From NCBI GenBank assembly GCA_000752675.2, contig LM994626.1, positions 738,666 to 802,665 of the forward strand: 64,000 bases of DNA, in the 5' to 3' direction. Below, piece after piece: positions 1-9,082 of the stretch. The notes under the pieces are model-generated. The model saw nothing but the letters and a program-made list of their open reading frames with translations. It did not search any database and was not told the origin of the DNA. The first letter of the stretch is position 1, and each line of letters opens with the position of its first letter. This DNA is from a bacterium OL-1. Lineage in GTDB: Bacteria; Actinomycetota; Coriobacteriia; Coriobacteriales; Atopobiaceae. A program made the position numbers and the translations under genes.

Positions 1-1
1 T

Positions 2-517
2 CTCACGCTGCAGGGCGTGGACGAGAAGGAGGCGCGCGAGCGCGCGAGCGCGGTTATCGAGCACTTTGGGCTGCCTGCAGACGAGGCGCCCTTCTCGCTC
101 TCGCGCGGCCAGCGGCAAATGGTGGCGCTGGCATCCGTGGTGGTGATGGAGCCGGAAGTGGTGCTTCTCGACGAGCCCACGAGCGGCCTTGACTACCGCG
201 AGTGCATGACCGTGATGGACACGGTTAGCAAGATGGCCGAGCGCGGCTGCGCCGTGATCATGGTCTGCCACGACATGGAGGTTGTCTCGGACTTTGCCGA
301 GAGGATCGTGGTCATGGCAAACGGGCGAATCCTCGACCGCGGCGGCACGCTCGAGATGTTCTCCAACGCCAAGCTCATGCAGGAGGCAAGCGTGAGGGCA
401 CCGCAGGTCATCGAGCTGTCCGAGGTTCTCGCGCGCGATCTTTCGCCCGAGTTTGCCGGAATCAGCCAGGTCTCTGGCATAGTCGACCTCACCAAGGAGA
501 TGGTTCGCCGTGGTTAA
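2..517 (+). CDS. ecfA: ECF transporter energy-coupling ATPase (partial, 5' end outside window)
   Basis: This is the C-terminal part of an ABC ATPase that powers vitamin or metal uptake through an energy-coupling-factor transporter on the inner membrane face. The frame is open to the window edge, so the Walker A part lies upstream. Visible are the signature LSRGQRQ (an S-R variant of LSGGQ), Walker B VVLLDEP, the D-loop SGLD and the switch histidine in MVCHD. The last 8 bases overlap the GTG start of the EcfT gene, which shows translational coupling and supports an ECF assignment over a generic ABC ATPase. EcfA1 and EcfA2 cannot be told apart from this fragment. Confidence 0.9.
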   Translation, partial: LTLQGVDEKEARERASAVIEHFGLPADEAPFSLSRGQRQMVALASVVVMEPEVVLLDEPTSGLDYRECMTVMDTVSKMAERGCAVIMVCHDMEVVSDFAERIVVMANGRILDRGGTLEMFSNAKLMQEASVRAPQVIELSEVLARDLSPEFAGISQVSGIVDLTKEMVRRG

Positions 518-1256
518 CGTGATCGACTACGTGCCGGGAGACACCCTGCTGCATCGGCTGAACCCCGTGACCAAACTGGGCATTGCCGCGGCAATCATCA
601 TCTCCATCTTCCTGGCAGACACCTATCCCATGCTGCTGGGGCTTCTCGTCCTCACCTTTGCGCTGGGTGCCTACGCGCATGCTACGTCCAAGCTGGTCTC
701 GCTGCTCAAGCTGCTTGTGCCGCTGGCTGTGGTAATGCTTCTGCTGCAGACAGCGTTTGTGCACGGCGGCGAGCCCGTGTTTGCCTGGATGACCACGGAT
801 GGCCTGGTCACAGGCAGCAAGGCATGCCTGCGCCTGATGGGCGTGGCACTGCCGCTCATCCTCATGCTGAGCGTGACCAAGCTCAACGACCTGGCCAACG
901 CATGCGTCGAGGTGCTTCACATTCCGTATCGCTACGCGTTCACGTTCACCACGGCGCTGCGCTTTGTGCCCGTGTTCAGCCAGGAGATGAACGCGATCAT
1001 GGAGGCGCAGACCGCGCGTGGCGTTGAGTACGACACCAAGAACCCCATCCGCAAGCTGCAACTCATGCTGCCGCTGTGCGTGCCACTGCTGGTGAGCTCG
1101 GTGGGAAAGACCGACGCCACGGCGCTTGCCGCCGAGCAGCGCGGCTTCTACCTGCGCACGCGCGAGAGCAGCTACAAGCGCTACCCCATGGTGGGTCGCG
1201 ACGTGGTGGTGCTGGTTGCATGCGCCGCGCTGGTGGTTGCCGGCGCGCTGCTGTAG
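510..1256 (+). CDS. ecfT: ECF transporter transmembrane protein EcfT
   Basis: A 248-residue integral membrane coupling protein that links the EcfA ATPases to a substrate-binding S component. It has several hydrophobic segments in the first 145 residues and a long cytoplasmic stretch with the family's Ala-Arg-Gly signature (AQTARG, about residue 167), followed by a second, degenerate copy (AEQRGF). The length fits the CbiQ/EcfT family. The GTG start overlaps the ATPase stop by 8 bases. No S component is seen here, so the transported vitamin cannot be named. Confidence 0.92.
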   Translation: MVNVIDYVPGDTLLHRLNPVTKLGIAAAIIISIFLADTYPMLLGLLVLTFALGAYAHATSKLVSLLKLLVPLAVVMLLLQTAFVHGGEPVFAWMTTDGLVTGSKACLRLMGVALPLILMLSVTKLNDLANACVEVLHIPYRYAFTFTTALRFVPVFSQEMNAIMEAQTARGVEYDTKNPIRKLQLMLPLCVPLLVSSVGKTDATALAAEQRGFYLRTRESSYKRYPMVGRDVVVLVACAALVVAGALL

Positions 1257-1298
1257 TGGGGCGCAGGGCGGCGGCAGGCACGTTATTGCAGCTACAAC

Positions 1299-1335
1299 AA
1301 CCCCCTCGGGCGCTTTCATCTCGCCCGAGGGGGTT
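1299..1335. terminator. Bidirectional intrinsic terminator
   Basis: A perfect 14-bp stem (AACCCCCTCGGGCG and its complement) with a 9-base loop lies between ecfT and the convergent lactate dehydrogenase gene. A-rich and T-rich flanks on each side suggest it stops transcripts from both directions. Confidence 0.85.
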
Positions 1336-1367
1336 TCTGCACCAATGAAAGGAACTGCCGAGAGGCC

Positions 1368-2315
1368 CTAGAGCTTCTCGTCTAGGCCGTGGAGCATGTC
1401 GGCAGACTTTCTCAGCGCCTCAAGCTCGTCCGGGAGAAGGTCAATCTCCACAATCTCCTTTGCGCCGGTGCTGTCGACAATCGTGGGCACCGAGATAAAC
1501 GTGTCGTGGATGCCGTACTGCCCGTCGAGGTACACCGAGACGGGCATGATGCGGTTCTCGTCAAAGAGAATCGACTTGGCGATTGACGCGGTACTCGACG
1601 CAATGCCGTAGCAGGTGTTTCCCTTGCGGCTAAAGATGTCCCAGCCGGCCTGCACCGTGCGCTTGCGCAGCTCGTCGCGGGTGACACCGCGCGTACGTGA
1701 GGCGTTGTCGCGCAGGACGTCGTCCACGCGCTTGCCGCCGATGGTCGCGCTGTTCCACGAGACGATCTCCGAATCACCGTGCTCGCCCAGCACGTAGGCC
1801 TCGACGCTGTTGGACGCTAGATCGTACATGTCGGACAGCGCGCGGCACAGTCGCGCGGAGTCGAGGAGGGTACCGGAACCAATCACGCGCTCGTGCGGCA
1901 GGCCAGAGACTTTCCAGGTGTAGTAGCTCATCACGTCAACGGGGTTCGATACCACCAGGAAGATGCCGTCAAAGCCCGACGCCATGACCTGCTCGACCAC
2001 CGAGCGCACCACACCAAGGCTGGGCTTGAGCATCTCGAGGCGGTCGTTTGAGTCCTTGGGCATGGGTGCCGCCGCGGTGACAATGACAATGTCTGCGTCT
2101 GCGCACTCGCTGTAGTCGCCGGCGTGCACGTTGACGTTGCGGTTCATGAAGAAGACCGAGTCGCGCATGTCGAGTGCCTCGCCCACCGCGTGCTCGTGGT
2201 TCACGTCGATGAGGCACACGTCACCGCAAAGCCCCTGGTTGATGATGCTGAACGCGGTAGTGGACCCCACCTTGCCAGTGCCTACGATAACGACTTTGGT
2301 GTCCTTGAAGCTCAT
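1368..2315 (-). CDS. ldh: L-lactate dehydrogenase
   Basis: A 315-residue cytoplasmic enzyme reducing pyruvate to L-lactate with NADH. The N-terminus has the Rossmann motif VGTGKVGST; the catalytic histidine lies in LGEHGDSE; the SNPVDVMSYY segment is typical of the LDH/MDH family. The ATG at 2315 is chosen because AAAGGGG precedes it at good spacing and the Rossmann fold begins right after it; the frame stays open further upstream but has no ribosome site. Malate dehydrogenase is possible from fold alone, but length and active-site region favour LDH. It fits a fermentative anaerobe. Confidence 0.9.
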   Translation of the reverse strand: MSFKDTKVVIVGTGKVGSTTAFSIINQGLCGDVCLIDVNHEHAVGEALDMRDSVFFMNRNVNVHAGDYSECADADIVIVTAAAPMPKDSNDRLEMLKPSLGVVRSVVEQVMASGFDGIFLVVSNPVDVMSYYTWKVSGLPHERVIGSGTLLDSARLCRALSDMYDLASNSVEAYVLGEHGDSEIVSWNSATIGGKRVDDVLRDNASRTRGVTRDELRKRTVQAGWDIFSRKGNTCYGIASSTASIAKSILFDENRIMPVSVYLDGQYGIHDTFISVPTIVDSTGAKEIVEIDLLPDELEALRKSADMLHGLDEKL

Positions 2316-2386
2316 GTGGTTCCCCTTTCTGGCTCGCGGACGCTTGGCCTGCCAGGTAATGCCGGGACAAGCGCCACGCGACGAGC

Positions 2387-3001
2387 CTAGCCCCACGAGC
2401 AGGCGCACTCAAGACCGCTCACGATTCCTTGCAGCATGAGCGCAACCGGCATGCTGGGAGTTGCCTTGGCCAGATGACATGCCTGCTCGGGCGAGTTGGG
2501 AACGTGCACAAAGCCGGCACGCGCCGTAGACTGGGATGCCGCAAGCGCATCAAGCACCGAGAAGAGCACCGCATTGCAAACGTAGGTCCCCGCAGAGTAC
2601 GAGACAGCGGCAGGCACGCCGGCGTCGACCATCGCCTGTGCCATCGCACGAACGGGCAGCGTCGAGAAGCGTGCGTCCGGCGCGCCCGCCAGGAGGCGCG
2701 TTGCCTGGGGCTGCTCGCCGTCGTTGTCTGGGATGCGCGCATCTGCGTAGTTGATGCCCACGAACTCCGGCGTCACCTTGGCGCGACCGCCCGCCTGTCC
2801 CACGCAGAGCACGATGGAGGGGTCCTCGCGCTGGATTGCTTCAAGCGCGGCGGCGGGCCCACGGCGGAAGGACACGGGAATGCGCTCACGGACCACCGTA
2901 TGGCCGGCAATGACCCGCGGGAGCGCATTTACTACCTCCCACGAGGGGTTTGTTTGCTCGCCGCCAAAGGGCTCGAAACCCGTAACCAAGATCTTCTCCA
3001 T
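2387..3001 (-). CDS. pcp: Pyrrolidone-carboxylate peptidase (pyroglutamyl peptidase I)
   Basis: A 204-residue cysteine peptidase (family C15) that removes N-terminal pyroglutamate from peptides. The N-terminus VTGFEPFGGEQTNPSW is diagnostic of the family. The nucleophile cysteine is in SAGTYVCN and the catalytic histidine in GFVHVPNSPEQ; the GQAGGR segment borders the expected glutamate region. Length is slightly below the usual 210-215. It lies 71 bases upstream of ldh on the same strand, so they may share a transcript. Confidence 0.92.
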   Translation of the reverse strand: MEKILVTGFEPFGGEQTNPSWEVVNALPRVIAGHTVVRERIPVSFRRGPAAALEAIQREDPSIVLCVGQAGGRAKVTPEFVGINYADARIPDNDGEQPQATRLLAGAPDARFSTLPVRAMAQAMVDAGVPAAVSYSAGTYVCNAVLFSVLDALAASQSTARAGFVHVPNSPEQACHLAKATPSMPVALMLQGIVSGLECACSWG

Positions 3002-3064
3002 GTGCGCCGCCTCTCGTGGTTAATTGCCCGTGCTCCACCTGGAGCGAGGGCACCCAGCCACACT

Positions 3065-3259
3065 CTAGCGGTCGAAGGTGAAGACAACGCTGACAAAAGG
3101 CTGCCAGCCGCCGCGCTTCTTGGCGGCCTTCCGGCGGTAGTTCTCCTCTGCCTCCTCACGGTCTGCCTCATCGCACATGCGCTTGCAGTCCTCGAAGTCG
3201 AGCTCTCCCCTGCGATACTGCTCGAGTGCCTCTTCCAGCTCGTCATCGGTGTAGCTCAT
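3065..3259 (-). CDS. Small charged protein, function unknown
   Basis: A 64-residue acidic-then-basic protein starting MSYTDDELEEALEQY. The start at 3259 has GGAGGT just upstream, which supports translation. The central part is rich in Glu, Asp, Arg and Lys and likely alpha-helical, with two cysteines. It ends 63 bases upstream of pcp on the same strand. I do not recognise the family. Confidence 0.6.
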   Translation of the reverse strand: MSYTDDELEEALEQYRRGELDFEDCKRMCDEADREEAEENYRRKAAKKRGGWQPFVSVVFTFDR

Positions 3260-3908
3260 GGTGACCTCCTGACCTAGGGCCAACGTGCCGAGGCCTCTGC
3301 CTCGGATTGGCTCGACTATATCCGACGGACGCGACATAAATAAGGGTCTCAAGTTTGGACAACGTGAGGAGACGAGCATGCACGCCGGGTGCTGGGAATC
3401 ACACGAGTTTTCGCCGTTTAGGGGCGCCCAACCGTTCGATTTTCGCGTCTTAATTTCAGTACCGCGCCATTTCGCCGGTTAAGCATCCCTAAACGTTCGG
3501 ATAATTCCTAAATGGCGAGAACGCGCGGCATTGGCTCCGCGACAGACGGCGCGACAGACGGCCGCGTCAACGCTGCCCTTGACTTCCCTCGCCGACACGC
3601 CCTTCTCGACTGGCATCGCCTTTGACAACAGGGCAAGGAAGGTTAAGGGGCTTGCAGAGAACACCGCAGCAGGACTCGGGACGCTCGACCTGCAAAGATG
3701 CCCAGGCTTGGGAACCGCATTTCCCTCCGTTACTATTGGGCTTTGATGCGAATAGTTTTCGAATCTATGCTCGGCCGCCCTGTCCTACCATTGTCCGATG
3801 GCAGACGGCCGGGTATCCGTATGCCGCGCGAGAAAGGTAGGGGGATCCCATGGTGTGGCCAGCACCACAATGCACAGACGCCCAAGCTTGCGTGGGTGGT
3901 GGGCAGTC
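3260..3908. other. Long intergenic region upstream of the MalT-like regulator
   Basis: No gene is supported in these 649 bases; the frames that stay open lack ribosome sites and recognisable products. It contains an 8-bp inverted repeat (CGCCATTT at 3465-3472, complement at 3510-3517) enclosing the string ACGTTCGGATAATTCC at 3493-3508. Nearly the same string occurs at 22593, upstream of the SPFH gene. The size suggests a regulated promoter for the downstream LuxR gene. Confidence 0.5.
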
Positions 3909-6275
3909 ATGCTAGCCAAGGTTCCTCTCGAGCTCGACGAATACCTGTGGGCGCAATGGAAGTGCTCGCGCCTGGCCTTTGTCTATGCACCACTCGGCTT
4001 TGGCAAATCAGAGTTCGCGCACCGTATGCTCGAAGGCATGGACGTGCTTGAGGTGGACGCCGCCACAGTCGACGTCACCCAGGCAGTTACCGCAGAGGCT
4101 TCCGAGAAGCACGACGCTGTCCTTGTCGACAACATCCACGACGCCGTTTCCAACGCGCAGGGCGCTGCTCTGGCATCCGTTATCTCCCGCTGCACGAGCA
4201 CGCGCTTCGTCTTTCTCTCCCGCGCGCCCATGCCGGGCTGGCTCACGCCCTTCTTTGCCAAGGGCGAGCTTCTCATTGTCACGGCGGACGACCTCCTCTT
4301 CACCGACACCGACATCGCCCACCTGCTGTCGGCAAACGGAATTGCCTCCACGCCGGAGCTCGTCGAGCGCGTGGCGAACGCCTCCCAACGCTACCCCCTT
4401 GCCGTAGCTGCGGCGATAGCCCACATCCAGCGTGACGAAGGCTCCTCCTGGGAGGCTCCCCTGCGCGACGAGGTCGTGGCTTACTTTGAGGCGGAGTTCG
4501 AGAACCGCTTTGACGAGAAGACCCAGGACGTTTTGCTCCTGGTTCCACTCTTCGACACCATTGACGACGACCTCATTGTCCACGCGCTGGGGGAGGACGA
4601 GGGCACGCGCCTCCTCGACGCCCTCCACCACGCAACGAGCTTCATCACGCGAGAAGGTCATACGTGGAAGGTCCGCGAGGGCATGCTCAACTTCTGCAAG
4701 TGGGAGCGTGCCAGGCGCCGCAACGACGCCACCGTCACCGACATCGTCAACCGAGTCATTGAGTACTACGAATCCCAGGGCAACTTCTCGAGCGCCCTCG
4801 ATCTGTGCTCGCGGCTTAGTGACGACGAGCGCATGCTTGCGATTCTCGAAGACCATGCGCGCCTCAATCCCGGCAGCGGCAGCTACTACGAGCTGGAGCA
4901 CTACTACCACGAGCTGCCGGAAGACATTGTCCTCTCGTCTCCGCGCCTCATGCGCATCATGTCCATGCTGGATTCCATGGCAATGTGCATCACGGACTCG
5001 GAACGCTGGTACACGAGGCTCGAGGAGTACGCAAAGGCGCCGGAGAGAACCTCGGAGGAGCGCCGCACCGCCGAGTCCTACCTGGCATTTCTTGACATCT
5101 CGCTACCACACCGGCATCTCACGAACATCGTCGCTGCCATGGGGGCGCTGGCCAAGCTGCACGCGAGTGACAACCCCGAGCTTGTGCCCTCGGTGACGAG
5201 CGGCCTGCCGAGCGTCATAAACGGCGGGCGAGACCTTAGCCCCTGGACCCCCTCCGATGACCTCACGGCCCGAGCAATGAGCAGAATCGTTGGCAACGCG
5301 CTGGGGCGCCTGGGTGTGGGCATTGTGGAGATTGGCCTCTGCGAGAGCAAGTTCGAGAAGGGCGGGGACGTCACCCCCTACCTCGCGCGCGTCAGCGCCA
5401 CGCTCCCCAAGATCCGGCGCGACGGAGACCAGGCGCTCGAATTCGCCGCCGTTGGCATTCAGTGCCGCTGCCTCATCGACCAGGGGAACATCCGCCAGGC
5501 GCTCTCCCTTCTCGACTCGCTGCGCCGGCGCCTCTCGCAGGAAGAGAGCCCGGAGGCCAGGCGCATCCTCAAGAACCTCGCGGCGCTGCGCTGCCGCATA
5601 TGGCTGCGGCTAGGCGAGACGGAGCGCACGCACGCATGGCTCGAGGAGAACGCGCCCGATCTCTCCGAGCGGCTGTTCTACATGGACCGCTACGTCTATC
5701 TCACCGTGTACCAGGCGTTCATCGCGGAGGGTCGCTACACGGAGGCGCGAATGCTCATGGCCGCGCTCAGCGAGTACCTCATGGCGTGCGATAGGGTTAT
5801 CGACACCATCCACTACGACGTTCTCACGGCAATCACGCACTGGCGCAGCGGCCGGGAGGAGTGGGAGCAGTGGATGACGCGCGCCCTGGCGCGGGCAAAC
5901 TGCTACGGGTACGCACGGACGATCACGCAGTACGGCGGCGCAGTGCTGCCGCTTCTGCTGGAGCTCTTGGAGCGCGAGGGCACGGGCAAGGCCGAGAAGG
6001 AGCAGCTCGCGCGGCTGGTAAAGGGCGCCCGGATGCAGGCGTCACACTATCCCAAGTACCTGGAAGCCGCGGGCGGTCTCGCCGACCCTCTCACCGAGAC
6101 CGAGCTGCAGGTGCTGCGCCTCATCTGCCAGGACAAGAGCAATGTCGAGATTGGCGAGCTTCTCGGCATCAAGCTGCCCACGGTGAAGACGCACGTGAGC
6201 CATATCCTCACCAAGCTGCGCGTGAGCCGCCGCGCACAGGCGGCAAGCGAGGCACGGCGGTTGCGGCTGGTGTAG
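3909..6275 (+). CDS. MalT-like LuxR-family transcriptional regulator
   Basis: A large regulator of about 788 residues: an N-terminal STAND-type ATPase with a degenerate P-loop (APLGFGKSEF), a long helical middle of MalT/TPR-like repeats, and a C-terminal LuxR helix-turn-helix (LTETELQVLRLICQDK through LPTVKTHVSHILTKLR). Such proteins are abundant in Coriobacteriia and usually activate a neighbouring or unlinked operon on binding a ligand. The start is uncertain: ATG at 3909 begins the conserved ATPase part and has only a weak GGTGGTGGG ribosome site, while the frame is open to 3798. The first G of the Walker A motif is replaced by A. No obvious partner gene is adjacent. Confidence 0.8.
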   Translation: MLAKVPLELDEYLWAQWKCSRLAFVYAPLGFGKSEFAHRMLEGMDVLEVDAATVDVTQAVTAEASEKHDAVLVDNIHDAVSNAQGAALASVISRCTSTRFVFLSRAPMPGWLTPFFAKGELLIVTADDLLFTDTDIAHLLSANGIASTPELVERVANASQRYPLAVAAAIAHIQRDEGSSWEAPLRDEVVAYFEAEFENRFDEKTQDVLLLVPLFDTIDDDLIVHALGEDEGTRLLDALHHATSFITREGHTWKVREGMLNFCKWERARRRNDATVTDIVNRVIEYYESQGNFSSALDLCSRLSDDERMLAILEDHARLNPGSGSYYELEHYYHELPEDIVLSSPRLMRIMSMLDSMAMCITDSERWYTRLEEYAKAPERTSEERRTAESYLAFLDISLPHRHLTNIVAAMGALAKLHASDNPELVPSVTSGLPSVINGGRDLSPWTPSDDLTARAMSRIVGNALGRLGVGIVEIGLCESKFEKGGDVTPYLARVSATLPKIRRDGDQALEFAAVGIQCRCLIDQGNIRQALSLLDSLRRRLSQEESPEARRILKNLAALRCRIWLRLGETERTHAWLEENAPDLSERLFYMDRYVYLTVYQAFIAEGRYTEARMLMAALSEYLMACDRVIDTIHYDVLTAITHWRSGREEWEQWMTRALARANCYGYARTITQYGGAVLPLLLELLEREGTGKAEKEQLARLVKGARMQASHYPKYLEAAGGLADPLTETELQVLRLICQDKSNVEIGELLGIKLPTVKTHVSHILTKLRVSRRAQAASEARRLRLV

Positions 6276-6309
6276 CATGCCGGCTGCGGCTGGCAGGCGC
6301 CTGGGAGTC

Positions 6310-6376
6310 GCCACACATTCGGCGTTCGAATCTGTGGCGACCTGCGCGGGTCACACATTCGCGTGCGAACCTGTAG
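6310..6376. repeat. Tandem pair of CACACATTCG palindromes (family B)
   Basis: Two related hairpins lie between converging genes: GCCACACATTCG-5 nt-CGAATCTGTGGC at 6310-6338 and TCACACATTCG-4 nt-CGAACCTGTAG at 6351-6376. A second pair of the same family occurs at 41684-41751. They may act as terminators here, but they lack clear T-tracts. Confidence 0.7.
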
Positions 6377-6395
6377 CTAGAAGCGCCTGTCGTCG

Positions 6396-7169
6396 TCACT
6401 CAAACGCGTAGCTGGTCATCGATATCGCGCCAAGGTTGCGAACGTCATTGAAGACCTCGGGCTTCTCGCCCTGGGACGCACCCAGGACCGTGAGCAGCGG
6501 CAGAAAGTGGTCGGGTGTGGGCACCGCGTAGCTCGCGTGCGGCAGTCGCTCGTAGTTGATGACCTTCTCGTCGTCGCGCGCCTCCACGGCCGCGCGAACC
6601 GCGGCGTCAAACTCGTTGCAGGCCTTGGTGCCTGCGGGGTTATCCCACTCGACCTCGCGCAGGTTGTGCACCACGTTTCCGCTCCCCAGCACCACAAAGC
6701 CCTCGTCGCGCAGCGGCGCAAGGCGTCGGCCTAGGTCATAGGCATAGCGCGCGTCGCCAAGCGCGTTCACCGAGAGCTCCACCACGGGAACGTTAGCCGC
6801 AGGCAGCATATGGTGGAGCGGGGTCCACACACCATGGTCGATGCCCCAGGTGTCGTCAACCTCCACATCGCTGCCCAGAAGCTCCTGCACGCGTGCCGTA
6901 AGGTCCGCGTTCCCGGCGGGGCGATACTTGATCGCGTAGAGCTCCGGCGGAAAGCCGTACATGTCGTTCACCTGGCGCGGCGTGGGGTCGCTCTGCACCA
7001 GCGTGCCGCGCGTGAACCAGTGCGCCGAGACGGCGAGAATTGCGTGCGGCGCGTCTGCCAGGAGCTTCTCTCCCATCGCTCGAAGGCCGTGCGCCACATC
7101 GTCATTCCGGAGCGCCATCATGGGGTCGCCGTGACCCACGAACACCGCTATCTGCCTCTTGTCTGCCAT
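6396..7169 (-). CDS. LigB/DODA-type extradiol dioxygenase-fold protein (YgiD-like)
   Basis: A 257-residue protein of the class III extradiol ring-cleavage dioxygenase family (PF02900). Metal-ligand motifs are visible in order: FVGHGDPM near the N-terminus, VSAHWFTRG, and GIDHGVWTPLHHMLP; the C-terminal half has HASYAVPTPDHFLPLL. Characterised relatives in E. coli and plants cleave L-DOPA with a metal ion. Whether an oxygen-using reaction operates in an anaerobe is unclear. ATG at 7169 has GGATGA upstream; ATG at 7181 is the alternative. The gene is monocistronic. Confidence 0.85.
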   Translation of the reverse strand: MADKRQIAVFVGHGDPMMALRNDDVAHGLRAMGEKLLADAPHAILAVSAHWFTRGTLVQSDPTPRQVNDMYGFPPELYAIKYRPAGNADLTARVQELLGSDVEVDDTWGIDHGVWTPLHHMLPAANVPVVELSVNALGDARYAYDLGRRLAPLRDEGFVVLGSGNVVHNLREVEWDNPAGTKACNEFDAAVRAAVEARDDEKVINYERLPHASYAVPTPDHFLPLLTVLGASQGEKPEVFNDVRNLGAISMTSYAFE

Positions 7170-7394
7170 TTTGTCATCCATCGCTACTAGGTAGTAAGTT
7201 TGTACTTGCTTTCTGGCATCCATGCTACGCGCCGATAAATGCCACGCAAGAGGTATCTTTTGGCATACCAGGTGAAGGCGCGGGCTGCCAAGGAGCGCAG
7301 CGACCAAAACCAGAGCCGCCCACCCTGGTCAGACGCGATTCTCGGCACTACAATAAGGCCAGCTATATACCCCACCCCCGTAATGGAGACATCG

Positions 7395-8327
7395 ATGAGA
7401 GACATCCAGGACACCTGCAGGATTGCCGTGGTGCAGTCGCGACCCCAACCGTTTGATCGCGACGCCTGCCTGGCGGGAGCCCTCGATGCCATCCGGCGTG
7501 TGGCCGAGGAGCGCCCCAGCGACCTGGTGGTTCTGCCCGAGCTGCTCATTCCGGGCTATCCGCATGGCCTGACCTTTGGCTTTGTGGTTGGCGCACGCGA
7601 GCCCGGCAGCAAGGAGCTGTGGAAGCGCTACTACGACGGCTCGGTTGTGGTGGGTGGCCCCGAGACCGAGGCCATTGCCGACGCGGCGCGCGAGACGGGC
7701 GCCTGGGTGAGCGTGGGCGTCTCGGAGCGTGATGCCACCTCGGGCACGCTCTATAACACCAACCTGGTGTTTGCGCCGGACGGCCACCTTGACGCCTGGC
7801 ACCGCAAGCTCAAGCCCACCGGTGCCGAGCGCCTGGTGTGGGGCGATGCGCAGAATCACTACTTCCCCGTGAGCCAGACGCCGTGGGGTCCCATGGGCAC
7901 GCTCATCTGCTGGGAGAACTACATGCCGCTGGCCCGCGCTGCGCTCTACCAGAAGGGCGTGGCCATCTACCTGGCCCCCAACACCAATGGCAACCCAGAG
8001 TGGCAGGCAACGGTGGAGCACATCGCCATCGAGGGCCGCTGCTTTGTGGTGAACTGCGCGCCCTACCTGGTGCGCGACGACTACCCTGCGGACCTTCTCG
8101 CCTCGAGTGAGGTGGCGAGCCTGCCCGAGGTGGTGTATCGCGGTGGCTCAAGCGTGATCGACCCGTTTGGCCACCCGGTGCCCGGCGCCGAGCCGCTGTG
8201 GGACACCGACGGCATTCTCTACGCCACGCTCGACATGCAGCAGGTGCCGGCGTCCAAGTGGGAATTTGACCCCATGGGCCACTACGCGCGCCCCGACGCC
8301 GTGCACCTCGAGGTGAACGACATCTAG
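7395..8327 (+). CDS. Nitrilase (carbon-nitrogen hydrolase)
   Basis: A 310-residue carbon-nitrogen hydrolase. The catalytic triad is visible: Glu in VVLPELLIPGYP, Lys in HRKLKPTGAERLVWG, and Cys in LICWENYMPLAR. The CWENYMP box is characteristic of true nitrilases, which turn nitriles to acids and ammonia, rather than of amidases. ATG at 7395 has GGAGAC eight bases upstream; the frame also has ATG at 7383. No aldoxime dehydratase or nitrile-related partner is adjacent, so the physiological substrate is unknown. Confidence 0.88.
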   Translation: MRDIQDTCRIAVVQSRPQPFDRDACLAGALDAIRRVAEERPSDLVVLPELLIPGYPHGLTFGFVVGAREPGSKELWKRYYDGSVVVGGPETEAIADAARETGAWVSVGVSERDATSGTLYNTNLVFAPDGHLDAWHRKLKPTGAERLVWGDAQNHYFPVSQTPWGPMGTLICWENYMPLARAALYQKGVAIYLAPNTNGNPEWQATVEHIAIEGRCFVVNCAPYLVRDDYPADLLASSEVASLPEVVYRGGSSVIDPFGHPVPGAEPLWDTDGILYATLDMQQVPASKWEFDPMGHYARPDAVHLEVNDI

Positions 8328-8373
8328 CGAGAAGCCCGGGCGCTTCTCGGCATGTGGGCGCTTCTCGGCAGGC

Positions 8374-8408
8374 GCAACGGGATTCCATTGCCCGTCAACT
8401 CAATCCCG
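8374..8408. repeat. Copy of the GCAACGGGATTCCATTGCC repeat (family D)
   Basis: The 19-mer GCAACGGGATTCCATTGCC (8374-8392), followed by a TCAATCCC tail at 8400-8407, is repeated at 13635. It lies downstream of nitrilase among three copies of the CGAGAAG/CTTCTCG heptamer packed into about 45 bases (8328-8366). Confidence 0.7.
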
Positions 8409-8455
8409 CCATCAACCGCCGACCTTCTCGCTGCGAATTATTGTGGTGCCCCACA

Positions 8456-9082
8456 CTACCCGCGGTAGTAGTACACCGCAATCTGCGTGCGGTTTCGCAG
8501 CCCAAGCTTGGCGAGAATGGCCGAGATGTGATTGCGCACCGTCCCCTCGCTCATGTAGAGCGCAGCGGCAACCTCCGCGTTGCTCATCCCGTCGGCAATG
8601 GCGCGCACCACCTCGCGCTCGCGCTCGGTGAGGCCGCGCATCTCGGGCTCCCCCCGGCTCGGCCGCACGCCGTCGGCCGAGAGCGCCGCCGCCCGCGCCA
8701 GCACCTCGCCCTCGAGCACGCTCTGGCCAGCCATCACGGACCGCAGCGCCGGCGCGATCGTTGCCACGTCCTGCTTGATGAGGTAGCCACGCGCGCCCAG
8801 CCGCAGTGCACGCACAATGTAGTCATCGTCGGAGAACGTGGTGAGAAAGACCACCCGCGCCGCGGGATCGGCGGCCAGGATCTTCTCGGCGGCGCTCAGT
8901 CCGTCTCCGCCAGGCATCTGGATGTCCATGAGCACCACGTCGGGCTCGCACGCCGAGAAGAGCGAGACGGCCTCCTCCCCGCTTGTCCCCGTGCCCTCAA
9001 CCTCGATGTCCGGCTCCGCGCCAAGGATGGTCGCCAGCGAGCGCACCACAATGGCGTCGTCGTCCACCACGATGACCCTCAT
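8456..9082 (-). CDS. NarL/LuxR-family response regulator (LnrK/DesR-like)
   Basis: A 208-residue response regulator with an N-terminal receiver (acidic pocket VVDDD, phospho-accepting Asp in VVLMDIQMPGGDG, Lys in YLIKQDV) and a C-terminal LuxR helix-turn-helix (LTEREREVVRAIADG). It is co-transcribed with the kinase upstream; start and kinase stop overlap by 4 bases. The divergent ABC transporter and the TGACATTTGTCA palindrome between them suggest that it controls that exporter, as LnrK does in Bacillus. Confidence 0.92.
   Translation of the reverse strand: MRVIVVDDDAIVVRSLATILGAEPDIEVEGTGTSGEEAVSLFSACEPDVVLMDIQMPGGDGLSAAEKILAADPAARVVFLTTFSDDDYIVRALRLGARGYLIKQDVATIAPALRSVMAGQSVLEGEVLARAAALSADGVRPSRGEPEMRGLTEREREVVRAIADGMSNAEVAAALYMSEGTVRNHISAILAKLGLRNRTQIAVYYYRG

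Noticed and set aside
489-1319. 276-residue minus-strand open frame opposite ecfT
   Set aside because: Shadow of a GC-rich gene; His/Gln/Arg-rich composition, no domain.
3622-4051. Overlapping + strand frames before the LuxR gene
   Set aside because: No ribosome sites, no similarity; treated as intergenic.
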